The translations under genes were made by a program, and so were the position numbers. The notes beneath the pieces are model-generated. The model was not told the DNA's origin, made no database searches, and saw only the letters and a list, made by a program, of their open reading frames with translations. DNA of 64,000 bases from contig CM077644.1 in the NCBI GenBank assembly GCA_039707465.1, positions 222,458,462-222,522,461 on the forward strand, in the 5' to 3' direction. Of this stretch, positions 11,593 to 22,041 are shown piece by piece (position 1 is the stretch's first letter; every line of letters starts with the position of its first letter). The stretch comes from Rhabdophis nuchalis. Its lineage: Eukaryota > Chordata > Lepidosauria > Squamata > Natricidae.

Positions 11593-12868
11593 ATTACTGG
11601 CTTCAAAATGACAGGTATTACCAAGCAACTGTAGCTCCATCCCTTTTTTTTATAGAGAGAGCCAAGACATATCTAAAAGTCTTGACTTGCCTGGTCGCTT
11701 AAGATATTCAAGTCTTACAATTCCTCAAACATTTTCTTCTCTGAAGGAAAACTTTGTTTTTTACAATTCCTCAAACATTTTCTTTTGGCAGTATGAAAGG
11801 TACCATAGAGGGTCTTTTGTTTTCAATCACATATCTTTTAATTCGTCTGCATCACTCCAGGCTTTTCATACTTAGATCCGAAATAGCCTAAGGTAAGATT
11901 GAAATTGAATTAAAATGTGGGAAGTCATGTAGACTGCAAATCACAATGGAAATGATTGCACCATGAAAGACATGAGATTTATGCACAGTCCTTGGCCGAG
12001 ATTCTTATGAAATAAGGTTAAGAGCCTCGTAATTTCCCAGAAATTGTCTTCTCCACTGAAACACATTGTTACATCAAATTCTCTTTCATCAAATTGATTG
12101 AGAACTGTTAGGGAAAACATTTCTATCCTCAACACAGCTTTGTAGGGTCTCTTGTATAATGGTGAGCGGAGGTGGAGGGGTGGGGTGGGGGAAAAATTCC
12201 TTGGGGAAAAGCCAGGTTTAATGAAAATGGCAAATGTATCTGAGGCTCATATCCCCATTTAGCTCAATGTTAGAGATGTGTAAACATTTATGTTCTGTTC
12301 TGTGAAAATATAAATGAGCAGAGAAGACTTGACCTTACCCTTTTTTTTCCTCCCTGCCAATGGTTGGGCTTTTGAATGATTAAAAAGTTCATGATCTCAA
12401 GCAAAGCATCTCTGATTTTATTGGAGCACTTCAAGTTAATACACTAGAAGCAACTCCAATAAAACTTTAGAGAGGGAGGAAGAGAAAAGAATAACTGATG
12501 AAGAGAGATGCAAACATGAGGGAAGCCATTGGGCGCCAGGCCATCTACAGCTCATATTTATGGAAAAATTGCCAGTTTTTGTTGATCTCTGGCATGTCTT
12601 CCAACTTCTGATGACAGTCATTCACCAATGAGAAAAATGCTAATTACTCTACAGTGACTGTCATATTTGTCAATAGTGGCAATTCAGCCTGTCCTAATGG
12701 AACTTTCTTATTTCACTAACTCAGATATACCATGTGGTCACTCTGTATAACTTTCCAGAAACCGGTTCAGCAGTAATAAATCTTGCTTTTCTCTTTTTCA
12801 AAAGATTCTGATCGATTAAAAAAAGAACCCTCTTTAGTCTTTTTATTCCCTTGCCTATTATGATAATA
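11593..12868. other. Unique sequence, no gene seen
   Basis: It includes a short direct repeat of TTACAATTCCTCAAACATTTTCTT (near 11717 and 11761) and a G-rich patch at 12170-12195. No coding signal is seen. Confidence 0.45.
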
Positions 12869-12876
12869 CAGCATAG

Positions 12877-13194
12877 TAATGATGGGATTCAAAAAAATTT
12901 ATTACCGGTTCTGTGGACATGGCTTGGTGGGCATGGTGTGGCTTGGTGGGCATGGCAGGAGAAGGATACTGCAAAATCCCCATTCCCTCCCTACCCCATC
13001 AACCTGCTTTACAGCTCTGTTCTCCTGTACAGGGCAACAAAAAAAGACCCAGCTGATCAGCTGGGACTAGGGAGGTAGCGAATAGATGGGGGGCAGGACT
13101 AGCCAGAGGTGCTATTTGCAGGTTCTCCAAACTACACAAAATTTTCGCTACCAGTTCTCCAGAACCTGTCAGAACTGTCTGAATACCACCTCTG
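12877..13194. mobile_element. hAT-type nonautonomous element with TSD
   Basis: The 318-bp element has termini (TAATGATGGGATTC ... GAATACCACCTCTG) matching the CAGTGGTGGGATTC inverted repeat. It is flanked by CAGCATAG (12869-12876) and CAGCATAC (13195-13202), 7 of 8 identical. The interior carries the family's ACCGGTTCTGTGG and GGCATGGCAGG blocks. Relatives are at 33656, 42619, 43728 and 60790. Confidence 0.75.
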
Positions 13195-13487
13195 CAGCAT
13201 ACTCTGGTCAGGACAATATGTTGGGAAAGAACGACTACATTCCTGTTTACTCTATGGAAAGAATGGTGGATCTATGTTGACACATGAGCTAATTTGTCTC
13301 CAGGGTCAGGAGTTACATATCCACTCAGGTAACCAGGATTTTAGAAGAACATTTGATAGAACTTCGTATAAGGCCAGGCCTAAAAAAAAGTTGAAAGAAA
13401 CTCTTGATATCTGTCCAGCCTAAGTTCTAAAATAGGATGAAGTTGATGGTCATATAGTTCATCCCGATTGTCTACATAACTAAAAAC

Positions 13488-13974
13488 TGTCAGGGCTCCT
13501 GATAGCACCCTCAATCAAATAAGAATCTTGAGGCTAGATATTCCTCAAAGTTCCAATTTATTAGAAAAGCCATGCTGGCACACGTATTTGGGAAAACCCA
13601 AATCTGAAAGCTTCCAGGTTTTCCCCACCCAGTTGAAAGTCCAAGACCCTGCCTCAACACCTACAAGTCCATCACATAGTCCAACCAGTCATTGCCATGA
13701 AGGAAAACAATCTTGACTCTCTGAGAATGTTATTTTCACCGCATATCTCTCATGCTTCATCCAATCCCCTCTCCCAGTTTCCCCCAGTCGAATGTGTGGC
13801 AGGCTTGAGACCCAAAGGAAAAGATGACTTCCAAGCCTGACAAAAACATCACTCAGGATATGCACTGTGCAAAACCAGATAAATCCTCCTTCTCCCCCCA
13901 AAAAAGGAAATTGTGTAAAACCCCATGCATGGGACTATGACATAACATAAGCTTTGTGTCCCTCTGCTCTGACA
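13488..13974 (-). mobile_element. Solo-LTR-like unit, minus strand
   Basis: The unit starts TGTCAGGGC and ends CTCTGACA, giving a 6-bp terminal inverted repeat TGTCAG/CTGACA with canonical TG...CA ends. On the minus strand an AATAAA signal (13557-13562) lies about 70 bp from the 3' end, as in an R-U5 arrangement. At 487 bp it fits an endogenous-retrovirus or LTR-retrotransposon LTR. No 4-6 bp duplication is seen (flanks AAAAC and GCTTA), and no internal retroviral coding sequence lies next to it. Confidence 0.5.
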
Positions 13975-14440
13975 GCTTAAGAAATCTGGATAGAGACTTA
14001 ATAGCTTTTTCTGCAACACTCCTAAATGTTAGGAACTAAAGAGTTCTTACATCTAATGTGCTATATATAGTTATTTAAAATGCAAAGGTCCATGATTTCA
14101 ATTCCCCATAGATTTAAACACTGTAGAATAACATCTGGCTACCTACATTTGAAAAGCCCCAAATAGTCTGAAACAAAAATAGTTTTATCCCTTGGTGGTA
14201 CTAAATGGATCCCAAGGCTACTGCATTTGTCCCCCACATTCCAAGTCTTAAAGAAAATGGCTGAATCAATTTCTTGCACCTAGCTTTAAGTTGTTCATTG
14301 TTTAACCATTTTGATAACATGCATATTATTTAAATTTTGGAGGTTCTATCTTCTGTCTTATTTGACTGTTATAATCCACTTCTGTTACTTCAAATAAGCA
14401 GAAAACAATGGATATATTTAAAATAATAACAATAATGTTC
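13975..14440. other. Unique AT-rich sequence
   Basis: No gene or repeat is recognised. Confidence 0.4.
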
Positions 14441-14444
14441 ACTG

Positions 14445-14742
14445 GAAGTTCTATCAAACCTATTATGTGCCAGAAATGAAAAAAATGGGAAAATAGGCTT
14501 GAAAAAATAGTTGAAGTTAAGCTATTTCCAAATACAGTTTGGATAAAGACTTGGCTCATAACACACTATATTTAACTATATTTGAAAAAAAAGAAAGTGT
14601 GGATAATTGACGTAACAATAGCAGGAAATAGTGAATATAAGATGAACAATTGGAGATCACAAAGGATCAAGATCTGATAAAAATGTCATAACCAGCCATG
14701 GTGATACCAGTGGTTATTGGCATACTGGGTGCCATACAAACC
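14445..14742 (+). pseudogene. Fossil C-terminal tail of a non-LTR element ORF
   Basis: Translated in pieces, the stretch gives 'LDKDLAHN', 'KKKKVWIIDVTIAGNSEYK' and then, in another frame, 'MVIPVVIGILGAI'. Together these follow the conserved order 'hNRPDi...K...iIDvAiPGDsR...vvPVVIGaLGaI' found at the C-terminus of many animal non-LTR retrotransposon or related nuclease-bearing ORFs. Stops and frame changes show it is dead. The exact clade is unclear to me. A second copy of the same tail lies at 20575-20850. Its 3' end merges with the ORF1 frame of the L1. Confidence 0.45.
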
Positions 14743-15555
14743 CTTCGTAAGTTTGAAGGGATTTTTTTGAAAAATCAGCAACAAGACAGGAGAATCAGTC
14801 TTTTGGAAGAAGAAGCAAGAAAATATAATATTGTTATTCGCGGGATTCCGGAGGAGAGGGCGGATAACTTGAAGCAAAGAATGTTAAAATGGCTGAATGA
14901 ACTTGGTGCGCCAATTGTATACACGGCAGCGGACTTAGTAAGTGTTTTTAGAATTGGTTATAAGAGACAAGGTGGAGCCAATAGAAATGTCCTTGTGAGA
15001 TTTGCAAATCTTGGAGATAAATTAGAAGTTATGGGAAAAATAAGGGAACTGGGAGAACCCCCAAAATTTGAGGGGAAGGAAATTCAAGTGTTTCAAGACA
15101 TTTCTAGGGAAGACAGGGAATGGAGATTTTTCTTAAAGCCAATTACAAAAGTCCTCAGAGACAATGATATTAAGTATAATTGGAGACCGTTACAACAATT
15201 GAAATTCTTTTACAAAGGGAGAATGCAAACTATTACTTTGGAAACGGATGCTATAGCATTGATACGGAAGCTCGGGCTGGTTGAGAAAGACGAGGATTTA
15301 GAAGAAATTAAAGATCATATGCTTAAGATGGGTGGAATACAAGTGGAATCTCCAACATTGGAGGAAAAAGGAGCAGTCGGTGGTGATCCTAAAAGCTTAA
15401 AAAGGAAAGAAATTTCTCCGGCAATGTCCGAACATAAGAAAATTCGTGAAGAATCTAAGAGTGCGTCAGCTGAGGAGGAGGATCTTAGAAGAAAGCAGGA
15501 AGCTGAGTGCGGGGACAAGCCAGTGTTATCTTCTTTTTTTGAAAGTGGAAAATAA
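14698..15555 (+). CDS. L1 ORF1 protein, N-terminally chimeric
   Basis: This is the RNA-binding chaperone that coats L1 RNA in the cytoplasmic RNP. The 285-codon frame lacks most of the N-terminal coiled coil. Residues ~25-45 are the end of the coil (KNQQQDRRISLLEEE). Residues ~45-130 are the RRM-like domain opening with KYNIVIRGIPEE. Residues ~135-200 form the C-terminal domain (IQVFQDISREDREWRFFLKP through LKFFYKGRMQTITL), followed by a charged tail. The first ~15 codons, including the ATG and VIPVVIGILGAI, belong to the older fossil at 14445-14742. The L1 sequence therefore begins near residue 16, and the start codon is borrowed. An in-frame stop at 14689 bounds the frame upstream. It is intact to its stop, but unlikely to be functional without its trimerising coil. 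Confidence 0.8.
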   Translation: MVIPVVIGILGAIQTLRKFEGIFLKNQQQDRRISLLEEEARKYNIVIRGIPEERADNLKQRMLKWLNELGAPIVYTAADLVSVFRIGYKRQGGANRNVLVRFANLGDKLEVMGKIRELGEPPKFEGKEIQVFQDISREDREWRFFLKPITKVLRDNDIKYNWRPLQQLKFFYKGRMQTITLETDAIALIRKLGLVEKDEDLEEIKDHMLKMGGIQVESPTLEEKGAVGGDPKSLKRKEISPAMSEHKKIREESKSASAEEEDLRRKQEAECGDKPVLSSFFESGK

Positions 15556-15783
15556 GAATAACCCGAAAGAAATGACCCGACCATGGGCACGTTCCCCCCC
15601 CCCACACTCTTTATATGGAGGCGTAACTCGAACGAGGATGTGGGGGGTGAAGATTAATTGTTATTTGTTGTGGTTGTGTCTTAAGTTTGTTTTTGTTGTG
15701 TTTATTGTATGTCTTTTTTGTCTGGTGTTGGGTGTGCACATAAAGGAAGAGGAGGGGTCAGGATTAAAAAAGTTACTGCTTAA
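15556..15783 (+). other. L1 inter-ORF spacer
   Basis: 228 bp between the ORF1 stop and the first ORF2 ATG. It includes a C-run at 15594-15603 and T/G-rich sequence. The short overlapping frame 15446-15796 has no family features. Confidence 0.6.
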
Positions 15784-16848
15784 ATGCGGTTTATAAAAAT
15801 AATGACATGGAACGTGAAGGGTACAGGCAATCATATAAAAAGGAAAAGATTGGAGCTTAAAATTAAAAGGGACTCACCTGATATATTATTTTTGCAGGAA
15901 ACTCATCAAAAATCGGAGGATTTTAATAGAATGAATATTAAAGGTATGCAGATCTATGAAAAATCTTTTGGGACCTCTAAAGCTAGAGGAGTTGCGATAT
16001 TGATATCAAATAGGGTATACTTTGAGGAAAAAAAAGTAATTAGAGATGAAGAAGGAAGATATTTAATAATTATAGGGAATATTAATGAGCAAAAAGTGAC
16101 ATTAGTTAACTTATATTTACCGAATGAAAAACAAAAGGGATTTCTTGATAAAATTACTAAGATTTTGGAAATAGAAAGTGTAGGGAAAGTAATTGTGGCG
16201 GGGGATTTTAATTTAATTAGGGATAGAATTGATAGTAATAATCCTACCCGCTTTAGACAAACAAATAAAGGGGAAATTTTAAACAAATGGATGTTTCGAA
16301 ATAGTGTGGTTGATGTTTGGAGGGAGTTGAAAGGTTCTGAAAGGGTGTATACCTTTTGTTCTAAGGTATATAATACTTATTCAAGAATTGATTATATTTT
16401 TGTCTCTAAAGATTTGTTGAATAATGTAGATAAAGTAGATGTGGGAATTTTTAAGGATTCTGACCATGCAGAAGTTACGATGGAAATAGATTTTAACTTT
16501 GAGAAAAAGGAGAGAGTTTGGAGATATGATGAAAAATTGTATAAAAAGGAAGAAGATAAAATATGGATATTCAAAAAATGGGAAGAAAGTTGGGGATTGA
16601 ATGATAATGGAGAGGTCAAATTTGAAATTGTTTGGGATACGATGAAAGCAATATTTAGGGGAGAAAGTATTAAATTGTCAAGTAGAAAATATAGGGAATA
16701 TAAAACTAAAATAGAACAGGATACAAGACAAATTAAGATATTGGAGAACCAATTCTCACTTACGAAAGATAAAAAATGTTTGGAGGAATTGAATTTATTA
16801 AAAACTAAATTGATAGAAGAAGATATTGAATTAGTTAAAAAAATTTAA
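15784..16848 (+). pseudogene. L1 ORF2, endonuclease part (frameshifted)
   Basis: APE-type endonuclease, which nicks target DNA to prime reverse transcription. The first 230 of 354 residues hold the complete active-site set: N10 in TWNVKG, E39 in LFLQETH, D141/N143 in VAGDFNL, D203 in RIDYIF and D227/H228 in SDH. The remainder is the linker leading into the RT. The frame ends at a premature TAA (16846-16848) right after a seven-A run. The same protein resumes in the frame that opens 5' of 16899, so a single base lost from the A-run explains the break. The true start may lie a few codons either side of this ATG. Confidence 0.9.
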
Positions 16849-19277
16849 GATATTTAAATAGGGATTTTTTTGAATTTAGTAATAAAAATTCTAGGTTATT
16901 GGCAAAGATGGCGAAAAATAAAACTCAAAAGAGAGAAATTGGTTCTCTGATAGATGAAAAAGGTACAAGGTGCTATAAGAGATTGGAGAAATGTGAAATA
17001 GCTAGGAATTTTTTTCAAAAATTATATTTAAAGAAACCAATCGATTTAGAAAAATTGAAGAATCATCTTGGAAAATATGCTATAAAAATAGATTCAATAT
17101 ATAAAGATTTGATGGAAAAAGATATAACACAGGAGGAGATCAACGAAATAATACAAGAATTAAAACTAGGGAAGACCCCAGGAGAAGATGGATTACCTGC
17201 TGAATTCTATAAAGAATTTAAAGAACTAATAATACCAAGACTGCAAAAATTATTTAATGGAATTTTACATGGTGGAGAAGTCCCGATGTCATGGAATAAG
17301 GCAGTAATATCTATAATTCCTAAACCTGATAAAGATCTTGAGAGGATCGAGTCCTACCGACCCATTTCTTTAATCAACCAGGATGCAAAAATATTTACAG
17401 CTATTATAAGTAATAGATTAAATAGTTTTATAGATAAATATATAAGTTATAATCAAGTAGGTTTTGTTAAAGGTAGATATATGAGTGATATAATTAGAAG
17501 AGTATTGAACATTATAGACGTTGCTGAAAATAATGGTGATGAAATAGGTATAATATCGTTAGATATTTTCAAAGCCTTTGATTCTGTACAATGGGAAACT
17601 ATTAAGGTAATTATTGAGGCATTAGGCTTTGGTAATAAATTTATACATGTTATTTCAAAATTGTATCAAAAAAGTAGTGCAAAAGTAAAGGTGAATGGAA
17701 TAATGACGGGAGAGATTAAATTGGAAGCAGGTACGAGACAGGGATGTCCCTTGTCCCCAACATTATTCCTGTTAGTTATAGAGGTTTTGACTAAATTGAT
17801 AGAAGAAGATGAAGGATTGGAAGGGTACAAGGGATATAAGATAAATTTGTATGCGGATGATACCTTGATTATTTTGAAAGATATAGAGAAAGATTTAAAG
17901 AGGATAAATAAACATTTGATAGAATTTGAAGAAATGACAGGATTAAAGGTAAATTGGTCAAAATCTGAACTATTAATGAATAAAGATGGTAAGGAGTGGG
18001 AAAATATGCAAGAACAATTTGGGATAAGAGTTAAGAATACATTGAAATATTTGGGGATAACACTTTCACTTAAAGTTAGAGAATTGAAAAAAATTAATTA
18101 TGAGGTGATGTTGAAGGAAGTAGAGAGAAAGATAGATAAGTATAAAGAGATAAAGCTGTCTTGGTTTGGTAGAATTGCAATGTGTAAAATGATGTTACCA
18201 AAGTTCAATTTTTTGTTTGAGATGCTACCACTAAATTTGTTAGAGAAAGATATAGAAGAATATCAGAAGAAATTGGATAAATTTTGTAATGGTGGGAAAA
18301 AACCAAGAATAATGAAGAAAATGTGGTATCAAAATCAAAAAGAGGGTGGATTGGGAATTCCCAATCTACTTAATTATTATCGGGCGTATAATATTCGAAC
18401 CGTGATAAAAATACTTAAAGGTGGAGATGGTCATTGGGGTGATCTGGAGCTAAAAGACATTAAGAGATTTGGGTCTATATGGTTTCTAGATAGAGCAAAA
18501 ACAAAGGCAATTAATAGTTATTGGTTAAAGGGGCTGAGCAAAATTTGGAATAAATTTGTTAAAAAATTGATCCCGGATATAGCTTTCCTGGGGAAGACAA
18601 CTGAAAGTTGGCCGATTAAAACTAATATAAGTCGGGATAAAGTAATTGAGGATGAAAATATAGGAAATATAGTAAATTGGTTAAGAGCTCTAGGAATTGA
18701 GAGTAGGAAAAAAAAAGTAATCCAAAGATTGGAGTTGAATTGGTTCGAAAAAATACAGGTAGAAAAATGGACTATGAAAGCAAAGGGAATATGTAAAATA
18801 GATAGAAATAAAACTAAATTTGAAAGTTTAGTATCTCAAATTATTAAAGATGAAATTGGGTTAAAAGGACTCGTTAGTAAGATATATAAGATTATAAATT
18901 TTGATGGAAATCCACAAATGGTAATGAAAAGGAACTGGGAGGAAGACCTTAAGATTAAAATATTGGATTTGGATTGGAATGAGAACTGGAAGAGTCGAAT
19001 CATGAGAACTTTGTCTATAAGGATTAAAGAGCATAATTTTAAGGTTGTTTGGAAATGGTATTGGACCCCATTAAGATTATCATTGATAGATAAAAAAATG
19101 AGCGATAAATGTTGGAGATGTAATATGGAAGTGGGAACTTATGAACATATGTGGTATAAATGTGTGAAAATTAAAAAGTTTTGGCAGCAATTAGAAAAAA
19201 TAATGGGTGAAATGATGAAAAGAATAATAATATTGAGATCAGAAAATATATTGTTATTGATAATGAACCTGAGTTAA
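16849..19277 (+). pseudogene. L1 ORF2, reverse transcriptase part (frameshifted)
   Basis: Reverse transcriptase of L1, acting on its own RNA at the nicked target. From the ATG at 16899 the piece has 792 residues, and the frame is open upstream to the A-run. RT fingers/palm carry KTPGEDGLPAEFY, SYRPISLIN, LDIFKAFD (first catalytic Asp at residue 222), RQGCPLSP and YADD (residues 318-321). The C-terminal part holds the L1 Cys-rich segment KCWRCNMEVGTYEHMWYKC (about 19105-19165). The frame ends early at 19275-19277; homologous sequence continues in another frame. All palm aspartates are intact. It is AT-rich and Lys/Ile-rich like other vertebrate L1s. Confidence 0.9.
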
Positions 19278-19558
19278 CAAAACAGGAGAAAGAATTGATC
19301 AGAATTATGATTATAATGGGTAGGATTGTAATAGCAAGATATTGGAAAATAGAGGTAAATATTAAAATAGAAGAATGGTTCTGTGAAATGTGGAAATTAG
19401 CCTTAAATGATAAAATGACGTGTGATATTAAATTCAGAGAGGGGGTCTATAAAAAAGACATTTTCTGGAAGACTTGGAACCCATTTGTGGACTATGCACT
19501 TGGAACTTTGGATGCCTCGACACCTGTACCCAGGGAACGCGGATTTTGGAGATCTTAA
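19224..19558 (+). pseudogene. L1 ORF2, last ~110 residues after second frameshift
   Basis: The third frame is open from about 19224 through the stop at 19556-19558 and carries the terminal ORF2 sequence (ELTKQEKELIRI, RIVIARYWK, FWKTWNPFVDYAL). The switch from the RT frame must lie between about 19200 and 19277. The last residues and the 3' UTR match the antisense L1 end at 50030-50330 closely, which supports this as the natural C-terminus. Confidence 0.8.
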
Positions 19559-19668
19559 AGACAATTGAAGATATCCAAAGAACCAACTCTTCCTTTCGTT
19601 TTGTATAGCACCGGGTGGATTATTGATTATTGTTAAAAAAAAAAAAAAAGTAAAAAAAAAAAAAAAAA
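19559..19668 (+). other. L1 3' UTR and poly(A)
   Basis: The short UTR (CCAACTCTTCCTTTCG..TTGTATAGCACCGGGTGG) ends in two A-runs of about 15 and 16 separated by GT. The same UTR text appears in reverse complement at 50030-50150. Confidence 0.85.
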
Positions 19669-19749
19669 CCAATCTTGGACAGTACTTAAAAATATGTGCA
19701 TTGATAAAATTTCCTTTTTTCTGTATAATTTTATTTAATGATTAAAAGA

Positions 19750-20345
19750 TAAACATGAAAAAAAGATTTTTCCAACTTTCTTCAGATTTTTACAGATCTG
19801 AGTAAAAAAAATGCATCAGAGTCTTACCCCCCTAAGGTTAACATTTGTCTATATTGTTTCCATATAAATCCCATATATCGTAATCCTAATGATCAAATCT
19901 CCTAATCAACTTTTCATTTCTTTTAGTTTCTTGCAAAAAGTAGAAAAAACTTTTTCCAAATAAAACTAGAATTTGTCACAGCCTTTTCTTTCATGAAGGC
20001 GGTCAATCTTGCTAACTCTGCCAATTACACCAGCTTCACAATTCCTTCTTCTATTGTCGGCATTTATAAATCCTTCCACCTTTGAGCATTTAGGAAAGTT
20101 GCTGTTGAAGTTTCATAAGATGTCTCTGTAGTTTGTCCATTAAACCCAAAAGAAAGGCCTCTGATATCAGTTGAATATTCATCTTTAAATTCTTCTGCAT
20201 CGCAATACATATTTGATACCAATATTGTCTAGTTTTATTACACGTCCATCGCAGATGAAAAGATGTTCTCTCAGTCTAATTACATTTTTAACAAATATCT
20301 GAAATTCCCTTATACATTTTTAAAGAAATTGTTGCCTTGACAAAA
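19750..20345 (-). mobile_element. Older L1 ORF2 C-terminal fragment, antisense
   Basis: On the minus strand 20340 to 20150 gives 'ISDIC*KCN*TERTSFHLRWTCNKTRQYWYQI', the degenerate equivalent of the KCWRC...HMWxxC region of the younger L1 here. It is followed by FLLGLMDK, then AQRWKDL..PTIEEGIVKL..LAELARLT, typical of L1 C-termini. Several stops show long decay. It sits tail-to-tail with the young L1 poly(A). Confidence 0.7.
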
Positions 20346-20389
20346 TTTCTATCTGTCAATTACAAAAGGTCACACTGTTTGGATTTGCA

Positions 20390-20525
20390 TATACAGTATC
20401 ATGCTGTGCATGGCATGTGGACAGGTTTGTGCATGCATTGCATTATTGGTGTGGGCATATGTGCCCGTGCTGTCATGCACACATGCTTTTGGCACACGAG
20501 AAGAAAAAGGTTAGCCATCACTGAC
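20390..20525. mobile_element. hAT-type fragment, right end
   Basis: GC- and CA-rich text (GCATGTGGACAGG, GCACACATGC) ends AAAGGTTAGCCATCACTG. This is the right terminus of the CAGTGATGGC family; the left end is missing. Confidence 0.6.
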
Positions 20526-20574
20526 CTATACTATGGTATTATACCACCTATAATACCCCAGACCTAAAAATTGT

Positions 20575-20850
20575 TGATAAGAAAAACAAAATAGTCTGAA
20601 TATTGAACATGGCAGAACCTGGAGACAGCAGAAGAGAAGAGAAAGAACTGAAGAAAGAAATGTCAGTGGCAAAAGAAAGCAAAGATAGTGCCAAAAATAA
20701 TAGGGACCTTGTGTACAATTCTGAAACGTCTGGAGCACCACTTAAACAACATCAGCATTGACAAAATTCCCATCAATCAATTGCTAAAAGTAGCTTTATT
20801 TGGAACAGCTTACATTCTGCAACAGTTGTAACACTATAAAACATTAACAT
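20575..20850 (+). pseudogene. Second fossil of the 'PVVIG' non-LTR ORF tail
   Basis: In pieces the plus strand reads 'ILNMAEPGDSRREEKEL', then (new frame) 'IIGTLCTILKRLEHHLNN' and 'INQLLKVALFGTAYILQQ'. These match the order IDvAiPGDSR...vIGtLGtIpk.LehhL..i...i..LQkaaLLGTAhILRk, so this is a longer 3' portion of the same element type as 14445-14742. Multiple frame changes show it is inactive. Confidence 0.5.
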
Positions 20851-22040
20851 CTGTCTATTGCAGTTCCTTGGGAAGGGCTTGATAGGTGAATTAAAAATGT
20901 CAGATGAATATTTGGCTAAATAATGTGACAAAATAATAATCTTCTGTAGAGTAACATTCTCTCAAATGTCTTTACTCCGGTTACACACACACACAAATAT
21001 CTGTGTATATATAGACACATACATACATACTTACATACACACACACACACACACACCAAAAATATTTCTTCGAAGCAAATAGACTTCATAGATACCAGAC
21101 CATTTTAGCACTTAGCTCTAGCATTTTGAAGCCTTGGGGTAGCATGGGAATGTTTTTATTTCTGATAAATGCTTTCTAGCCTTTAATCAATGGCCTTTCC
21201 TTTTCCTGGAGAGAAAATATGACTCTGGGGAGGTTAGGAAGACATCATAAAGTAAATATAGCTTGTTTTTAATAGAGCCACATCTTCATGCATGTTTATG
21301 CAAAAGCTTTCATCCTAAATAACATTTCTGATTACAGCATAAAAAGAAATTGGTGAGTGAGCTATGGAATCTACATATGCACTCCTATTCCCACCCCCCA
21401 CCCCCACCCCAAAAAAGACATTTTAAACCTGGCACAGTAGTTTCTAGCCAACATAAAATTCTACCCATCTGAAACACGAACACTTTGCAACAAAATACGT
21501 CCAACAGGCTCAAGAGAGCTGTTCATTTGTCACATTGAACAAGTTTTCAGTGTTGGTAAGAGAAAATGATTTCTATCTACTCGGCTTAGTGTTTGTTATC
21601 AAACACCTTTCCTTTCTGTGGTACACTTCAATGAAAGTGTGCATTTTGTATTTCATCGGCACTCTGCCTCCCAAAGCCAATTTCCTCCTTCCTTATTACA
21701 AGGTGAACTCTTTTTTTGCTGCCTAGCACAAAAGCCATAGCACAAATCTTATCTTGCTGTAATTAAGCACGTTTGTGTCCAGGAAGTTGTTCTAGAATAG
21801 TTTTCTTACCCCAAAGCTGTAACAACCGCAGCACAAAGACATCTGCTCCATTTCACTGGATTTCAGCAGCTTCATTCATGTGGAAGGAGCCCTGTGCTGG
21901 GACATGACATCTAATTATGTCAGGGGGAAATAAAAGCAAAAATGAGTCTACATAGATCTGTTAGGGTTTTTTTTTTTAAGGAAGACTTCTAAAAGTGTCT
22001 AAAAATTGGCAATAAATATCAACTGGGCATGCAGGTTTGA
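20851..22040. other. Unique sequence with small simple repeats
   Basis: It contains (CA)n at about 20985-20998 and 21040-21057, and a C-rich patch (CCCACCCCCCACCCCC) at 21391-21412 that is G-rich on the minus strand. No gene is seen. Confidence 0.5.
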
Positions 22041-22041
22041 A

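Larger units (their letters stand above)
14743..19668 (+). mobile_element. Nearly complete L1 retrotransposon
   Basis: A 4.9-kb L1 holds ORF1, a 228-bp inter-ORF spacer, ORF2 (endonuclease, reverse transcriptase, Cys-rich C-terminus), a short 3' UTR and a poly(A) end (15 A, GT, 16 A at 19635-19668). It is strongly AT-rich with A bias on the sense strand, as in vertebrate L1s. The 5' UTR and the ORF1 N-terminus are absent, so it is 5'-truncated. ORF2 is broken by two frameshifts and otherwise keeps every recognised catalytic motif, implying a fairly recent insertion. I could not find a clear target-site duplication. Confidence 0.9.

Noticed and set aside
16840..16900. Programmed ribosomal frameshift in L1 ORF2
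   Set aside because: L1 ORF2 is normally one continuous frame, and a single-base loss in an A-run explains the break. There is no downstream structure or known precedent in this family.
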